The notes: a model not told the origin generated them from the sequence alone. DNA of 64,000 nucleotides from Lacibacter sp. H407 (GCF_037892605.1 NZ_JBBKTU010000001.1:248001-312000); one strand, 5' to 3'; positions 9,047-18,960 are shown, counted from the stretch's first letter. Made by a program: numbers and translations.

Positions 9047-10873
9047 TTAATCGGGTTTTTTACCATCTAAGAATGTGTTGATGGTATTGATCTGTGCCTG
9101 GTTATTTTCATCACTTTGCACCGTGTAATTGCTGTAAAAATTTTCAGCCGGTGAAATCGTGTTGTACAATTCTAAATTACGGCGGAGATAAGCCGGCACA
9201 GTTTCAAACTCATTATTCGGATCCGGTGCATTGATGTTGAACGAGAGGTTTCTCAACTTCTGTAAACGATCGGCTGCCTTCTTCCGTTGCTCTTCTGCCT
9301 CATCCGTTACCGGAGGCTCTTCCGAAGAAGCAAGATGAACATTTTGATCGGCCCGAAGCTCTTTCTCCGCCGTTGGTTGATCTGTTTTTTCCACCAGCTG
9401 CATGTCAAACGATTCTTCATCGTCTTTCACAATTTGCAACTGAGCAGGAATCGCAACCGGTTTTTCTTCGGCTATTTTTTCCGGAATGGATTCTTCTCTT
9501 TCCTCGGTGTAAATAATGGCGGGCTTGGCTAAATAGCCCCCGCTTACAGGCCGGGAAACAGGTTCGTTTGTATATGTGTCAATACTTTTCTGTTGAACGG
9601 GTACCGGTGTTGGCTCATGCACTACTTGTTTCTCTTCTGCAACCGGCATTGGTGCTGGTGCTGTTGGTTCCAATGTAAATTCAATACGTGCTGTTTCAAC
9701 TTTTGGTGCAGCAGGCGTTTGCATTACAGGTACCTCTACCTTCTTTACTTCTTCCACAATACTCGGCGCAATCGGATCTTTGATCTCTTCTGCAAACAAT
9801 GCCGGTTGTGAATATTCTTTCTTCTCCGGTTCACCAAGTGTCATCACAATTTTTTCAACCTTTGGTTTTACCTCTTCAACAACAGCAGGCTTTTTATCAA
9901 ACGGATCTTTTGCTTCAAAACCTGTTGCGATCAATGTAATACCGATCTTATCGCCTAACGTACTATCATAACCTAAACCAAGGATCACATCTGTGTTTTC
10001 ACCAGCTTGTGATAACAAATGGTTTTGAATGATCTCTACTTCATCCATTGTAAATTCATGATCACCTTCTGCACTGTTGATATTAATTAGGATCCATTTT
10101 GCACCTTTAATATCGTTATCATTCAACAATGGTGAATTCAATGCTTCTTCAATGGCACGCTGTGCACGGTTGTCACCGTTTGCACTTGCATTACCAAGAA
10201 TAGCTACACCTCCGTTTTTCATTACAGTACATACATCGGCAAAATCCACATTGATCTGGCCGGTGCTGTTGATCACATCGGTAATACATTTGGCAGCAGT
10301 AGCCAATACATTATCTGCTTTTGAAAATGCTTCTTTCATTTTCAAATTACCAAACTGATGACGCAATTTATCATTGCTGATCACGAGCAATGTATCAACA
10401 TAGTCTTTCAAACGGTTGATACCATCTTCTGCCTGTTGAATACGTTTCTTTCCTTCGTATCCAAACGGTGTGGTAACAATGCCAACGGTGAGGATGCCAA
10501 GATCTTTACAAATTTTTGCAATGATGGGAGCACCACCTGTGCCTGTTCCACCACCCATACCTGCTGTAATAAACGCCATTTTGGTATTTACTTCCAACAT
10601 GGTTTTTAATTCCTCTAAACTTTCTTCGGTTGCCTGCCTTCCAATTTCAGGATTGGCGCCTGCACCAAGGCCCTGCGTTAAATGCGGACCTAACTGCACT
10701 TTATTCGGCACCATGCTTTGTGCAATGGCTTGTGCATCTGTATTACAAATAATAAAATTTACGCCTTCAATAATCTGAGCATGCATGTGATTTACTGCAT
10801 TGCTACCACCGCCACCTACACCAATTACTTTAATGATGGATGACTTTTCCTTTGGCAGATCAAAATGTATCAT
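9047..10873 (-). CDS. ftsZ: Cell division protein FtsZ with a long C-terminal linker
   Basis: FtsZ is the tubulin-like GTPase that assembles the division ring at mid-cell. The GTP-binding core is clear: GVGGGGSNAVNHM near residues 18-30 and the tubulin signature GGGTGTGG at 107-114. The core ends near residue 320. It is followed by about 240 residues rich in Pro, Glu and Val, which looks like an intrinsically disordered linker. The conserved C-terminal peptide appears as VPAYLRRN at 559-566 and not at the very end, since 42 more residues follow. At 608 residues the protein is much longer than the usual 350-400. It is the last gene of the dcw cluster and is followed by a terminator. Confidence 0.98.
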   Translation of the reverse strand: MIHFDLPKEKSSIIKVIGVGGGGSNAVNHMHAQIIEGVNFIICNTDAQAIAQSMVPNKVQLGPHLTQGLGAGANPEIGRQATEESLEELKTMLEVNTKMAFITAGMGGGTGTGGAPIIAKICKDLGILTVGIVTTPFGYEGKKRIQQAEDGINRLKDYVDTLLVISNDKLRHQFGNLKMKEAFSKADNVLATAAKCITDVINSTGQINVDFADVCTVMKNGGVAILGNASANGDNRAQRAIEEALNSPLLNDNDIKGAKWILININSAEGDHEFTMDEVEIIQNHLLSQAGENTDVILGLGYDSTLGDKIGITLIATGFEAKDPFDKKPAVVEEVKPKVEKIVMTLGEPEKKEYSQPALFAEEIKDPIAPSIVEEVKKVEVPVMQTPAAPKVETARIEFTLEPTAPAPMPVAEEKQVVHEPTPVPVQQKSIDTYTNEPVSRPVSGGYLAKPAIIYTEEREESIPEKIAEEKPVAIPAQLQIVKDDEESFDMQLVEKTDQPTAEKELRADQNVHLASSEEPPVTDEAEEQRKKAADRLQKLRNLSFNINAPDPNNEFETVPAYLRRNLELYNTISPAENFYSNYTVQSDENNQAQINTINTFLDGKKPD

Positions 10874-10910
10874 AACTTTCCGGGTTTGCTGGGTTAGTAA
10901 GTTTTTTATT

Positions 10911-10974
10911 AGCCGATAGCCTGTAGTCTTAAATCATTAGTAGTCCCTATACTATCTACTAAAAACTATCGGCT
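10911..10974. repeat. Nested inverted repeat between ftsA and ftsZ
   Basis: AGCCGATAG at 10911-10919 pairs with CTATCGGCT at 10966-10974, and inside it TAGTAG (10938-10943) pairs with CTACTA (10956-10961). The element fills most of the 113-bp gap between ftsA and ftsZ. It looks like a small REP or MITE-type insertion, or an mRNA structure that could tune ftsZ relative to ftsA. No terminator-like T-run was seen. Confidence 0.6.
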
Positions 10975-10986
10975 ACAGACTTTCTT

Positions 10987-12387
10987 TTAAAGTTTCCTGT
11001 CTTCTTCTTCGTTAAACAGATCGATCAAACCATCTTTTATACTGTCCATAAATCCTTTCAGGCTCTTGCGTTTTTTCACACGTACCACATGTGTTTCTGT
11101 CTGGTCGTCGTATTCATTTACCACTTCTGCTACAGGCTCTTCTTTTATTTCGATGCCTTTCAGTTTGTTTTGTGTGTTCTCAAATACGTTGTATCCTTTT
11201 AAGATCAAACCAATACAGGTTGAATACATTGGCTTCGCCAATTCATCAATATGCCCGGATGATAGATGCTCGTTCGGAAAACCAATACGTGCATTTAATC
11301 CTGTAACATATTCAGTTAACTGAATAAGATGTTTCAATTGTGATCCACCACCTGTTAATACGATACCACCATTGAGCATGCGGTTATCTAAACCAACCTG
11401 CTTTAAATGATAGGTTACAAAATCCATGATCTCGCTCATGCGTGCCTGGATAATGTGCGACAGATTTTTTACACTGATCTCTTTGGGTGCCATTCCACGA
11501 ATACCCGGAATGGTAATAAATGCATTTGATTTTGCTTCATCGGCCAACGCACTTCCAAACTGTACTTTCATTTGTTCAGCCTGTGTACGTAACACGCCCA
11601 ATCCCATTTTAATATCATTGGTAATGTTCTCACCACCAAAAGGAATTACGGCTGTATGTTTTAAAATGCCTTCATAAAAAACAGCAAGATCAGTTGTGCC
11701 ACCACCAATATCCACAATGGCAACACCCGCTTCCAGATCATGCTCACACATAACTGCTGCTGCTGAAGCCAGTGGTTGCAGTACCAGGTCCTTCACTTTC
11801 AAATTACTTTTTTCAACACTGCGGTTAATATTGCGGATCGCATTTTTATCGCCGGTGATGATATGAAAGTTAGCACCAACTTTCACGCCACTATAGCCGA
11901 TCGGGTTGGGAATATTCTGAAAATTATCCACCGTAAACTCCTGCGGTATCACATCAATGATCTGATCGCCTGCAGGAATATAGGTTTTGTATTGATCGCC
12001 GATGAGTTGATCAATTTCACGTTGTGCAATTTCCTCTTCGTTGTTCTGGCGAACAATATCGCCACGTGTTTGCAACGATTTAATGTGATGACCTGCAATA
12101 CCCACATACACTTCGTTGATCTCTAAGTTGGGATTGCTGGCATAACAATTCTGCAATGCCTGTTCAATGGCTTTAATGGTTTGATCAATATTCAATACCA
12201 TTCCATGCTGCACACCACTGGAGTTTGCCCGGCCAAAGCCGAGAATTTCCAGTTTGCCAAATTCGTTTTTTCGTCCGGCAATTGCTGCAATCTTTGTGGT
12301 ACCAATATCCAACCCCACAATAATGGGATTGTTGTTCACAGCCTGTGCGGTCGATGTGGCTCCGTTTGTTGGTAATTCCGATGTCAT
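10987..12387 (-). CDS. ftsA: Cell division protein FtsA
   Basis: FtsA is the actin-like ATPase that anchors FtsZ filaments to the membrane and recruits later division proteins. It has 466 residues. The actin-fold motifs are visible: the phosphate-1 loop VGLDIGTTKIAAIAG near 24-38, the phosphate-2 motif IVDIGGGTTDLAVF in the middle, and the adenosine motif GGIVLTGGGSQLKHL later. The C-terminus (KGFMDSIKDGLIDLFNEEE) is the expected amphipathic membrane-targeting helix. It lies upstream of ftsZ in the usual order. Confidence 0.97.
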   Translation of the reverse strand: MTSELPTNGATSTAQAVNNNPIIVGLDIGTTKIAAIAGRKNEFGKLEILGFGRANSSGVQHGMVLNIDQTIKAIEQALQNCYASNPNLEINEVYVGIAGHHIKSLQTRGDIVRQNNEEEIAQREIDQLIGDQYKTYIPAGDQIIDVIPQEFTVDNFQNIPNPIGYSGVKVGANFHIITGDKNAIRNINRSVEKSNLKVKDLVLQPLASAAAVMCEHDLEAGVAIVDIGGGTTDLAVFYEGILKHTAVIPFGGENITNDIKMGLGVLRTQAEQMKVQFGSALADEAKSNAFITIPGIRGMAPKEISVKNLSHIIQARMSEIMDFVTYHLKQVGLDNRMLNGGIVLTGGGSQLKHLIQLTEYVTGLNARIGFPNEHLSSGHIDELAKPMYSTCIGLILKGYNVFENTQNKLKGIEIKEEPVAEVVNEYDDQTETHVVRVKKRKSLKGFMDSIKDGLIDLFNEEEDRKL

Positions 12388-12550
12388 AGTTGTATGTTGT
12401 TTTTAGTTGTGTGCTTTTTTGTTTTTATGGTTATCAACTGTTGTGCTTAGCTGTTCTTCGTTGTGTCACTCACTTCATCTTTTCTTTTTACTTCAACTTC
12501 TTATCCATTCATTACTCTCTTAGACAAGTTGGCCTTTGTGCCTTGCAAAG

Positions 12551-12580
12551 CCCCTCTGCCGGAGGGGTTTGGGGGAGGCC
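12551..12580. repeat. REP-like GC-rich hairpin between ftsQ and ftsA
   Basis: CCCCTC (12551-12556) pairs with GAGGGG (12562-12567), followed by TTTGGGGGAGGCC. The block abuts the ftsQ stop codon within the otherwise T-rich 195-bp gap to ftsA. Similar 'cccctc..gaggggtttgggggaggc' blocks are, from memory, common intergenic repeats in Bacteroidota genomes. That this is one of them is an inference. A structural role in ftsQ-ftsA readthrough is possible. Confidence 0.55.
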
Positions 12581-12582
12581 GT

Positions 12583-13740
12583 TTAATCTTTCTTCTTCAT
12601 CACTGCTTTCGGTTGTTTTTTCACAGGTTGGCTCTTCGCCTCATTTAACACTGCTTCTTCTTCATTCACGGGCTTAGGTTTTTGTTCAATGGATGTTGGT
12701 GTTGGTGCTTTTCCTTTAGGGGTAGGGAATTGGTTTTTCATCGCATTGCGACTTTCCGTTGGTTCTGGTTTCACAGTAGCGGACTTTAAAACGGGCTCTG
12801 CGGATGTTGGTTCTCTCTTATAGGGCCCAGAGGTAAGCAAACTGTTATTGGATTCGTTTGTATTACCGATCAATGAATCGTTCGGTATATAACTGCTGTC
12901 TATTGTTGTATTGATCTTATAGTTATTTTGTTCTACTACAAAACTTTTGAATAAGCTTACACTGTCTCTGCGTAATGCCACCAATTGTTTATCGTAACGT
13001 ACATCCAGTGTGCTGTAATAATTCCATCCTGTTTTGTGCATGATCTTTTTATAGAACAATAACAGGCGGTCAAATTTTGGTGCGATCTTTTCCGCATTTC
13101 CAAACTGAATAATATGGTTACCCAACTTCGGCATCAATTCAAATTCATAGTTGTTGATATTCACCTGATCGATCTGCGCCATCCAGAATTCATCTTTTAA
13201 AATGAACTGTCCCATTTCTCTTACCTGCTGTTTCAACACACTATCCTTTGTACGTGCAGCCGTTGTTTCATTTGGAAATGATGTAAACACGGGCACACGT
13301 GCCACCTGATCGTTGGTGATCGGTAATTCATCGCCCAACTCATCGATATAAAACGATTCACCATCTACACGAAACACTCTTGCCACGGGCTCACGCTCCG
13401 TAACATCTACATGTAACACATCATTGTTATCAAAGAACAGTTCGGCATTCCGTATCCATAAGTTGCGTTCCAGTAATTTTTCCAATTGCTGCAGATCAAA
13501 TGTTTTAATAAGCTGCCCCGGCATCAGATCGGGTCGACCACCGGAAATTGTTTGCAGTATATGTTGCTTGCTTACATACCCCACCGCATTTGCACCTTTG
13601 ATCTTTACCACCACTTCCTTACACAACTTTCCATTCTGGTTACGGGTAGCAGCGATCAGCAGCACAATTGTGGCTGAACTTACCAACAACCAAACGGTTG
13701 CCGTTACTAACTTTTTCCATGAAAATTTCTTACTGCTCAT
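12583..13740 (-). CDS. ftsQ: Cell division protein FtsQ with an extended C-terminal tail
   Basis: FtsQ is the bitopic division protein that links the early ring to FtsL/FtsB and FtsW/FtsI. One membrane helix lies near residues 11-28 (TVWLLVSSATIVLLIAATR). A POTRA-type region and a beta domain follow (LLERNLWIRNAELFF, VDVTEREPVARVF). Up to about residue 270 the protein is of normal size. The last 110 or so residues are a Pro, Lys and Glu-rich tail of low complexity, outside the membrane by topology. It starts immediately after the murC stop. Confidence 0.9.
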   Translation of the reverse strand: MSSKKFSWKKLVTATVWLLVSSATIVLLIAATRNQNGKLCKEVVVKIKGANAVGYVSKQHILQTISGGRPDLMPGQLIKTFDLQQLEKLLERNLWIRNAELFFDNNDVLHVDVTEREPVARVFRVDGESFYIDELGDELPITNDQVARVPVFTSFPNETTAARTKDSVLKQQVREMGQFILKDEFWMAQIDQVNINNYEFELMPKLGNHIIQFGNAEKIAPKFDRLLLFYKKIMHKTGWNYYSTLDVRYDKQLVALRRDSVSLFKSFVVEQNNYKINTTIDSSYIPNDSLIGNTNESNNSLLTSGPYKREPTSAEPVLKSATVKPEPTESRNAMKNQFPTPKGKAPTPTSIEQKPKPVNEEEAVLNEAKSQPVKKQPKAVMKKKD

Positions 13741-15114
13741 TTATTTCTGTTCGATCTTCTTTTTTAATTCGGGCAGCATTGCATCAATATCGCCTGCACC
13801 TGCTGTTACAAACACTGTATCCTTATCTACTTTATTCTTTACCTCATTCAACAACTCTTCTTTTGTTACGATCTGTTTCTTCACCAACTTCATCTTATTT
13901 AAAATAAGTTCGCTTGTTACTCCCTCAATGGGTAATTCTCTTGCCGGATAAATGGGCAGCAGCATTACTTCATCAGCCATATCTAAACTTTCTGCAAATC
14001 CATCTGCCAGATCTCTTGTGCGTGTAAACAGATGTGGCTGAAAAACCAATACCAGCTTCTTATCTGCAAACATGCTTCGTGCACCGCTGATCAACGCTCT
14101 CAATTCTTCCGGATGATGTGCATAGTCATCAACAAATGTTACATCCGCTTCACCTGGCGCTATCACATATTCAAACCTGCGCTTCACTCCTTTGAACGAT
14201 TTCACTGATTCTCTGATCTTGTCGTCATCGATCTTTAGTATATGTGCAACAGCGATCGCTGCTAAAACATTTTCTACATTGTGTAATCCACCCACATTCA
14301 ACTGTACATCGTTCAACACCCACTCATTCATTACCGCATCAAACAAATAACTTCCGTTTTGTACTTTCAGATTTTTTGAATGAACGGTTGCCTGTGCATC
14401 ATTCAAATGATAGGTAATATGATTTTCTGCAACGAGATCATTCTTTCTTTCCAATCCATGTTTGCTGATGAGCCAGCCACCGGGTTTAATTTTTCGTGTA
14501 AACTCGATGAAGGCTTCTTCCATTGCTTCGGCTGTTCCGTAGATATCTAAATGATCCGCATCCATTGCAGTGATCACAGCGATATCGGGGCTCAGCTTAT
14601 GAAAAGAACGATCGTACTCATCTGCTTCCACCACACACACATTGTTCTCACTACTCCAGAAGTTTCGATTGTAGTTCACTGCAATTCCTCCAAGAAATGC
14701 ATTGCAACCAAAACCACTGTGGCGCAACAAATGACCCGTCATTGTACTGATGGTTGTTTTACCATGCGTACCTGCCACACATATATTCAAAGAACTTTGT
14801 GTAATGATCTGCAGTACATCACTTCGCTTTACCACGCTGTATCCGTTCTGCAAATAATACTGATACTCTTTATGCTCCTTCGGAATGGCCGGTGTATACA
14901 CTACCAGTTGCACATTCTTCGGAATACGTTCTACTTCTTCTTTATAATGAACTTCAATTCCTTCGGCTTCCAGTTGCGATGTAAGCGGTGTAACTGTTTT
15001 ATCGTAACCACTCACCTTCACTCCTTTTTCGTTAAAGAACCTTGCGATTGCACTCATTCCAATGCCGCCTATTCCTACGAAATACACTTCTTTTATATCG
15101 TTCAACTGAATCAT
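13741..15114 (-). CDS. murC: UDP-N-acetylmuramate--L-alanine ligase MurC
   Basis: MurC adds L-Ala to UDP-MurNAc in the cytoplasm, the first step of the peptidoglycan stem peptide. The start MIQLNDIKEVYFVGIGGIGM at 15114 places the nucleotide-binding motif GIGGIGMSAIA near residues 14-24, as in the family. The ATP P-loop GTHGKTT is at 115-121. Later motifs include VVEADEYDRSF and VDDYAHHPEE. The frame remains open to 15216, but the extra 34 residues are translated from an inverted-repeat region and are not family-like. It has 457 residues. Confidence 0.97.
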   Translation of the reverse strand: MIQLNDIKEVYFVGIGGIGMSAIARFFNEKGVKVSGYDKTVTPLTSQLEAEGIEVHYKEEVERIPKNVQLVVYTPAIPKEHKEYQYYLQNGYSVVKRSDVLQIITQSSLNICVAGTHGKTTISTMTGHLLRHSGFGCNAFLGGIAVNYNRNFWSSENNVCVVEADEYDRSFHKLSPDIAVITAMDADHLDIYGTAEAMEEAFIEFTRKIKPGGWLISKHGLERKNDLVAENHITYHLNDAQATVHSKNLKVQNGSYLFDAVMNEWVLNDVQLNVGGLHNVENVLAAIAVAHILKIDDDKIRESVKSFKGVKRRFEYVIAPGEADVTFVDDYAHHPEELRALISGARSMFADKKLVLVFQPHLFTRTRDLADGFAESLDMADEVMLLPIYPARELPIEGVTSELILNKMKLVKKQIVTKEELLNEVKNKVDKDTVFVTAGAGDIDAMLPELKKKIEQK

Positions 15115-15126
15115 TCTTGTTGTCAG

Positions 15127-15203
15127 GTCAGACGCCCTCGTCGGACCGATTCTTATTATTCGTTTTGTTCTTCCTGTTGTCCCGTCCGACGAGGGCGTCT
15201 GAC
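15127..15203. repeat. 20-bp perfect inverted repeat between murG and murC
   Basis: The 20-nt arm at 15127-15146 (core GACGCCCTCGTCGGAC) is repeated as an exact reverse complement at 15184-15203, with a 37-nt spacer. The arms are GC-rich in an AT-rich gap. This looks like a REP or small mobile palindrome inserted between murG and murC. The murC mRNA leader would fold into a long hairpin ending about 13 nt before the murC start. Confidence 0.75.
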
Positions 15204-15232
15204 GGAGCATGATCATTATTCGTTCAGGCCGC

Positions 15233-16330
15233 TTAGAGCGTCCCGATCGTATTCAATACTTCATTTGCAATTACCAGATCAGCATCACCCACGCCCAGCT
15301 TTGCGATCTGCTGTTTCAATTCATTTTGTTTTGCTTCATCTTTCGCCAACTCAATGATGGCGTTCACCAGCTTTTCTTTTGCTTCACTATCCTTCACCAT
15401 CAGTCCTGCATTTTTCTGCACCAAGTGTTTTGCATTGACCGTTTGATGATCTTCAGCCGCATGCGGGTAAGGAACAAATACAGCCGGCTTTGCAATCAAA
15501 CAGATCTCTGCAATGGCCATGGCACCTGCTCTTGAAATCACCACATCAGCAGCAGCATAGGCATTCTCCATTTCTTTTATAAAATCATTCACCCACACAT
15601 TTGCTTTTCCGTTTGCTCTTGCTTTGCCTTGTGCTGCATACGGTTTCCCGGTTTGCCAAATCAGCTGCAAATTATTTTTTTCAAACGCATCAATCCCTGC
15701 ATCTATGGCTTCGTTGATACTTTTTGCACCAAGGCTTCCACCAACAACCAATACTGTTTTTTTATCTGTATTCAATCCAAAGAACTTCAACCCTTCTTCC
15801 CGAGTAACTTTTGTATGTGCAATGGCTGCACGTACAGGATTACCGGTGATAATGATCTTTTGTGCAGGAAAAAACTTTTCCATTCCATCGCTGGCTACAA
15901 ATACTTTTTTCGCCTGGCGACCCAACATCATATTTGCTTTGCCTGCAAACGAATTGCTTTCATGAATAAAGGTTGCAATGCCTTTGCTCTGTGCAAAACG
16001 CAACACCGGAAAACTGGAATAACCACCTACACCAATCACTGCATCGGGTTTAAATTGATTAACGATCGAACGCACCTGCACAAAGCTTCGTATCAACTTA
16101 AACGGCAAACCAATGTTTTTTATCAAAGAACTTCTGTTAAAACCGATAATGTCGATCCCTTTTATTTCATAACCGGCCTGCGGCACTTTTTCCATTTCCA
16201 TTCTGCCCTTTGCTCCCACAAACAAGATCTCTGCATCGGGTTGCAATTTTTTGATCGCATTGGCAATGGCAATGGCCGGAAAAATATGTCCGCCCGTACC
16301 TCCACCTGCCATTATAATTTTCACACTCAT
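15233..16330 (-). CDS. murG: Lipid II synthase MurG
   Basis: MurG transfers GlcNAc from UDP-GlcNAc to lipid I on the inner face of the membrane, making lipid II. It has 365 residues. The N-terminal glycine-rich motif GGGTGGHIFPAIAIA is at residues 9-23. The second conserved segment is VVGGSLGAKSINEAI, and the UDP-GlcNAc-side motif is FVPYPHAAEDHQTVNAKHL. The start overlaps the end of ftsW by 4 nt, which points to translational coupling. Confidence 0.98.
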   Translation of the reverse strand: MSVKIIMAGGGTGGHIFPAIAIANAIKKLQPDAEILFVGAKGRMEMEKVPQAGYEIKGIDIIGFNRSSLIKNIGLPFKLIRSFVQVRSIVNQFKPDAVIGVGGYSSFPVLRFAQSKGIATFIHESNSFAGKANMMLGRQAKKVFVASDGMEKFFPAQKIIITGNPVRAAIAHTKVTREEGLKFFGLNTDKKTVLVVGGSLGAKSINEAIDAGIDAFEKNNLQLIWQTGKPYAAQGKARANGKANVWVNDFIKEMENAYAAADVVISRAGAMAIAEICLIAKPAVFVPYPHAAEDHQTVNAKHLVQKNAGLMVKDSEAKEKLVNAIIELAKDEAKQNELKQQIAKLGVGDADLVIANEVLNTIGTL

Positions 16331-17568
16331 GCCGCTACTGCTTTTGCGTTTGCTGCATCACCCTCCGCTTCTTCCACATTCCTTGCTACACTTAAAATAA
16401 TTCCAATGGATAAACAGGTAAACAGAAAGCTACTGCCACCCATACTCACCAATGGAAGTGTTACACCTGTTACCGGAAACAAACCCACATTCACTGCCAT
16501 ATTCGTCATGGCCTGTATCACCAATGTAAAACTGAGTGCCAATGCCAGGAAGGCGCCGAATGCAAACGGACATTTCCGGAACAAACGAATACTCCTGAAC
16601 AAAAACACCATGTAGATAAAGATGATAAAGGCTGCACCGATCAAACCGTATTCTTCAATGATGATCGCATAGATATAATCGGAATACGGATGCGGTAAAA
16701 AATTACGCTGCTCACTGTTACCCGGGCCTAAACCAAACAAGCCTCCTTTAGCAACAGCAATTTTTGCCTGTTGTACCTGGTACGGTGCTTCCGATTTATT
16801 AGCATACATAAAATCCTGTACACGTTTGATCCATGTTGGTACACGACCGGCAGAAAGAACTGCCGGCAACTCTTTTGCTTTTCCTTCTTCTTTGTCGTAA
16901 TAACTGCCGGCAATGGCAATTAAAATAATCACGGGTATTGCAATCACGGCCGCAACAATACCAATGTGTTTCATGCTTACCCGTCCGATAAACAACAACA
17001 ACATACTGGTTGCGCCTGTTAACAATGCGGTTGAAAGATTGGCAGGCGCAATGAGTAAACAAATAATAACGATCGGTGCCATCAACGGAAGAAATCCTTT
17101 CTTAAAATCTTTGATCACATGTTGTTTCTTCGACAATAAACGTGATATGTACATGAACAACGCCAGCTTTGCAATGTCGGATGTTTGTACTGTAAGATTG
17201 ATGATGGGCAATTTGATCCATCTGCTTCCATCGTTAATGGTTGCACCGAAAAAGAATGTATAGATCAACAGTACAATGGAGATATAAAACAGCAATTTCG
17301 CTACACGTGAATAAATGGTATAGTTTACCCGATGCGCAAAATAAACAATGATGATACCGAGCGTGATGAATGCAATTTGCTTGAACAAATACACAAACGT
17401 ATTTCCCTTGTATAGTTTATACGCCAATGAATTGGTAGCACTATATACTACGAGTAAGCTCACCAGCGACAGAACAATGACGATTGCCCAGATCACTTTA
17501 TCGCCTTTGGTTTTATCCCGAAAGCCGCTTGGTGAAAACTTCGCTGATATGTCGGTTAATTGACTCAT
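16327..17568 (-). CDS. ftsW: Septal SEDS glycosyltransferase FtsW
   Basis: FtsW is the SEDS-family peptidoglycan polymerase of the division septum and works with the FtsI transpeptidase. It has 413 residues and about ten hydrophobic helices. The SEDS signature is visible near the end: NVGLFPVTGVTLPLVSMGGSS. The long extracytoplasmic loop between the seventh and eighth helices is present (about 225-275). It lies between murD and murG in the normal order. Confidence 0.97.
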   Translation of the reverse strand: MSQLTDISAKFSPSGFRDKTKGDKVIWAIVIVLSLVSLLVVYSATNSLAYKLYKGNTFVYLFKQIAFITLGIIIVYFAHRVNYTIYSRVAKLLFYISIVLLIYTFFFGATINDGSRWIKLPIINLTVQTSDIAKLALFMYISRLLSKKQHVIKDFKKGFLPLMAPIVIICLLIAPANLSTALLTGATSMLLLFIGRVSMKHIGIVAAVIAIPVIILIAIAGSYYDKEEGKAKELPAVLSAGRVPTWIKRVQDFMYANKSEAPYQVQQAKIAVAKGGLFGLGPGNSEQRNFLPHPYSDYIYAIIIEEYGLIGAAFIIFIYMVFLFRSIRLFRKCPFAFGAFLALALSFTLVIQAMTNMAVNVGLFPVTGVTLPLVSMGGSSFLFTCLSIGIILSVARNVEEAEGDAANAKAVAA

Positions 17569-17609
17569 TTATTTTTCTTTCTTCTTACCTCGTATTTCTT
17601 ACTTCGTAT

Positions 17610-18956
17610 TTATAATTCTCTTACCGCTTTCTTAAATTGATCGCCTCTGTCTTCATAATTTTTGAACAGATCAAAACTTGCACAGGCAGGACTTAATAAA
17701 ACTGAATCGCCTTTTTCTGCAAAATGATAAGCAGCACGTACGGCATCTTCTGCACTCGTTGTATTCACGATCAGTGAAACAGAATCGCCAAACGCTTCAT
17801 GAATTTTACGGTTATCCAAACCGAGGCACACTATGGCTTTTACTTTTTCTTTCACCAGTTCTTTCAATACCTCGTAATCATTGCCTTTATCAACACCACC
17901 TAAGATCAAAATGGTTGGTCTCGACATGCTCTCCAATGCATACCAGGTAGAATTGATATTAGTTGCTTTACTATCGTTGATGTATTCCACACCTTTTACC
18001 ATTGCCACCATTTCCATCCGGTGCTCAAGGCTTTCGAACGTGGTAACGGCCTCTCTGATCTTTTCCTTGCGGATACCTAATGTAGCCGCTGCAATACCTG
18101 CTGCCATGGTGTTGTACTGGTTGTGTTTACCCTTGATCTTAAAATCGTCTACGCTCATTGTTACTTTGTCGTCGTTCACTGCAATCGTCATGGTGCCGTC
18201 TTTGATGATTGCGCCTTTTTGTGGTTCCTGTTTCATGGTGAATGGTAATGGGGTTGAATGGAGAGTAAGTTTTTTTAAATACGTTGCTGTTACCGGATCA
18301 TCGGCACAGTAAATGAAATAATCGTCTTTCGTTTGATTTTGGATGATCTTAAATTTTGCGTTGATGTAGTTTTCAAATTTGTAATCGTACCGGTCTAAAT
18401 GATCTTCTGTAATGTTGGTGAGTACCGCAATTTCTGCTCTGAAATCTTTGATATCATCCAATTGAAAACTGCTGATCTCTGCTACGTACACTTCTTTTGG
18501 ATCCAACGCAACTTGTTTGGCAATGCTGATGCCGATGTTTCCAACCATTGCACAATCCAATCCTGCATGTTTGCAGATGTGATAGGTTAATGCGGTAGTG
18601 GTTGTTTTTCCATTGCTGCCGGTAATGCCAACAATTTTACTATTGCCTTTAAATCGCCACGCCAGTTCAATTTCACTGATCACAGGAATTCCTTTTTTGC
18701 GGATCTGCTTCATCATGTCGCTCTTTTCAGGAATACCGGGGCTTTTCACAATTTCATCGGCCTGTAAAATGAGATCGGCCGAATGCATACTTTCCTCAAA
18801 TGCAATTCCATACTCATTCAACTCATCTTTATACAAGGATTTCACAGGTCCTGCATCGCTCACAAATACATCATACCCTTGCTTTTTTGCAAGAATAGCT
18901 GCGCCCGTTCCGCTCTCGCCGCTACCAAGTATGTAACATTTGTGTGCCATGTTCAT
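17610..18956 (-). CDS. murD: UDP-N-acetylmuramoyl-L-alanine--D-glutamate ligase MurD
   Basis: MurD adds D-Glu to UDP-MurNAc-L-Ala. It has 448 residues. The N-terminal domain begins ILGSGESGTGAAILAKKQG. The ATP-binding P-loop is GITGSNGKTTTTAL, and the central domain has LTNITEDHLDRY. The C-terminal domain begins around ILGGVDKGNDYE. Two start codons, 18956 and 18950, are both plausible. The leader just upstream holds overlapping hairpins (see 18961-19007). Confidence 0.97.
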   Translation of the reverse strand: MNMAHKCYILGSGESGTGAAILAKKQGYDVFVSDAGPVKSLYKDELNEYGIAFEESMHSADLILQADEIVKSPGIPEKSDMMKQIRKKGIPVISEIELAWRFKGNSKIVGITGSNGKTTTTALTYHICKHAGLDCAMVGNIGISIAKQVALDPKEVYVAEISSFQLDDIKDFRAEIAVLTNITEDHLDRYDYKFENYINAKFKIIQNQTKDDYFIYCADDPVTATYLKKLTLHSTPLPFTMKQEPQKGAIIKDGTMTIAVNDDKVTMSVDDFKIKGKHNQYNTMAAGIAAATLGIRKEKIREAVTTFESLEHRMEMVAMVKGVEYINDSKATNINSTWYALESMSRPTILILGGVDKGNDYEVLKELVKEKVKAIVCLGLDNRKIHEAFGDSVSLIVNTTSAEDAVRAAYHFAEKGDSVLLSPACASFDLFKNYEDRGDQFKKAVREL

Positions 18957-18960
18957 TCAA

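Noticed and set aside
14551-15357. 268-codon plus-strand ORF
   Set aside because: It lies opposite murC and its product is a low-complexity, Cys/His-rich translation with no family features. MurC on the other strand is certain.
15629-16615. 328-codon plus-strand ORF
   Set aside because: It is antisense to murG and ftsW, both with full motif sets. The translated protein has no recognisable domain.
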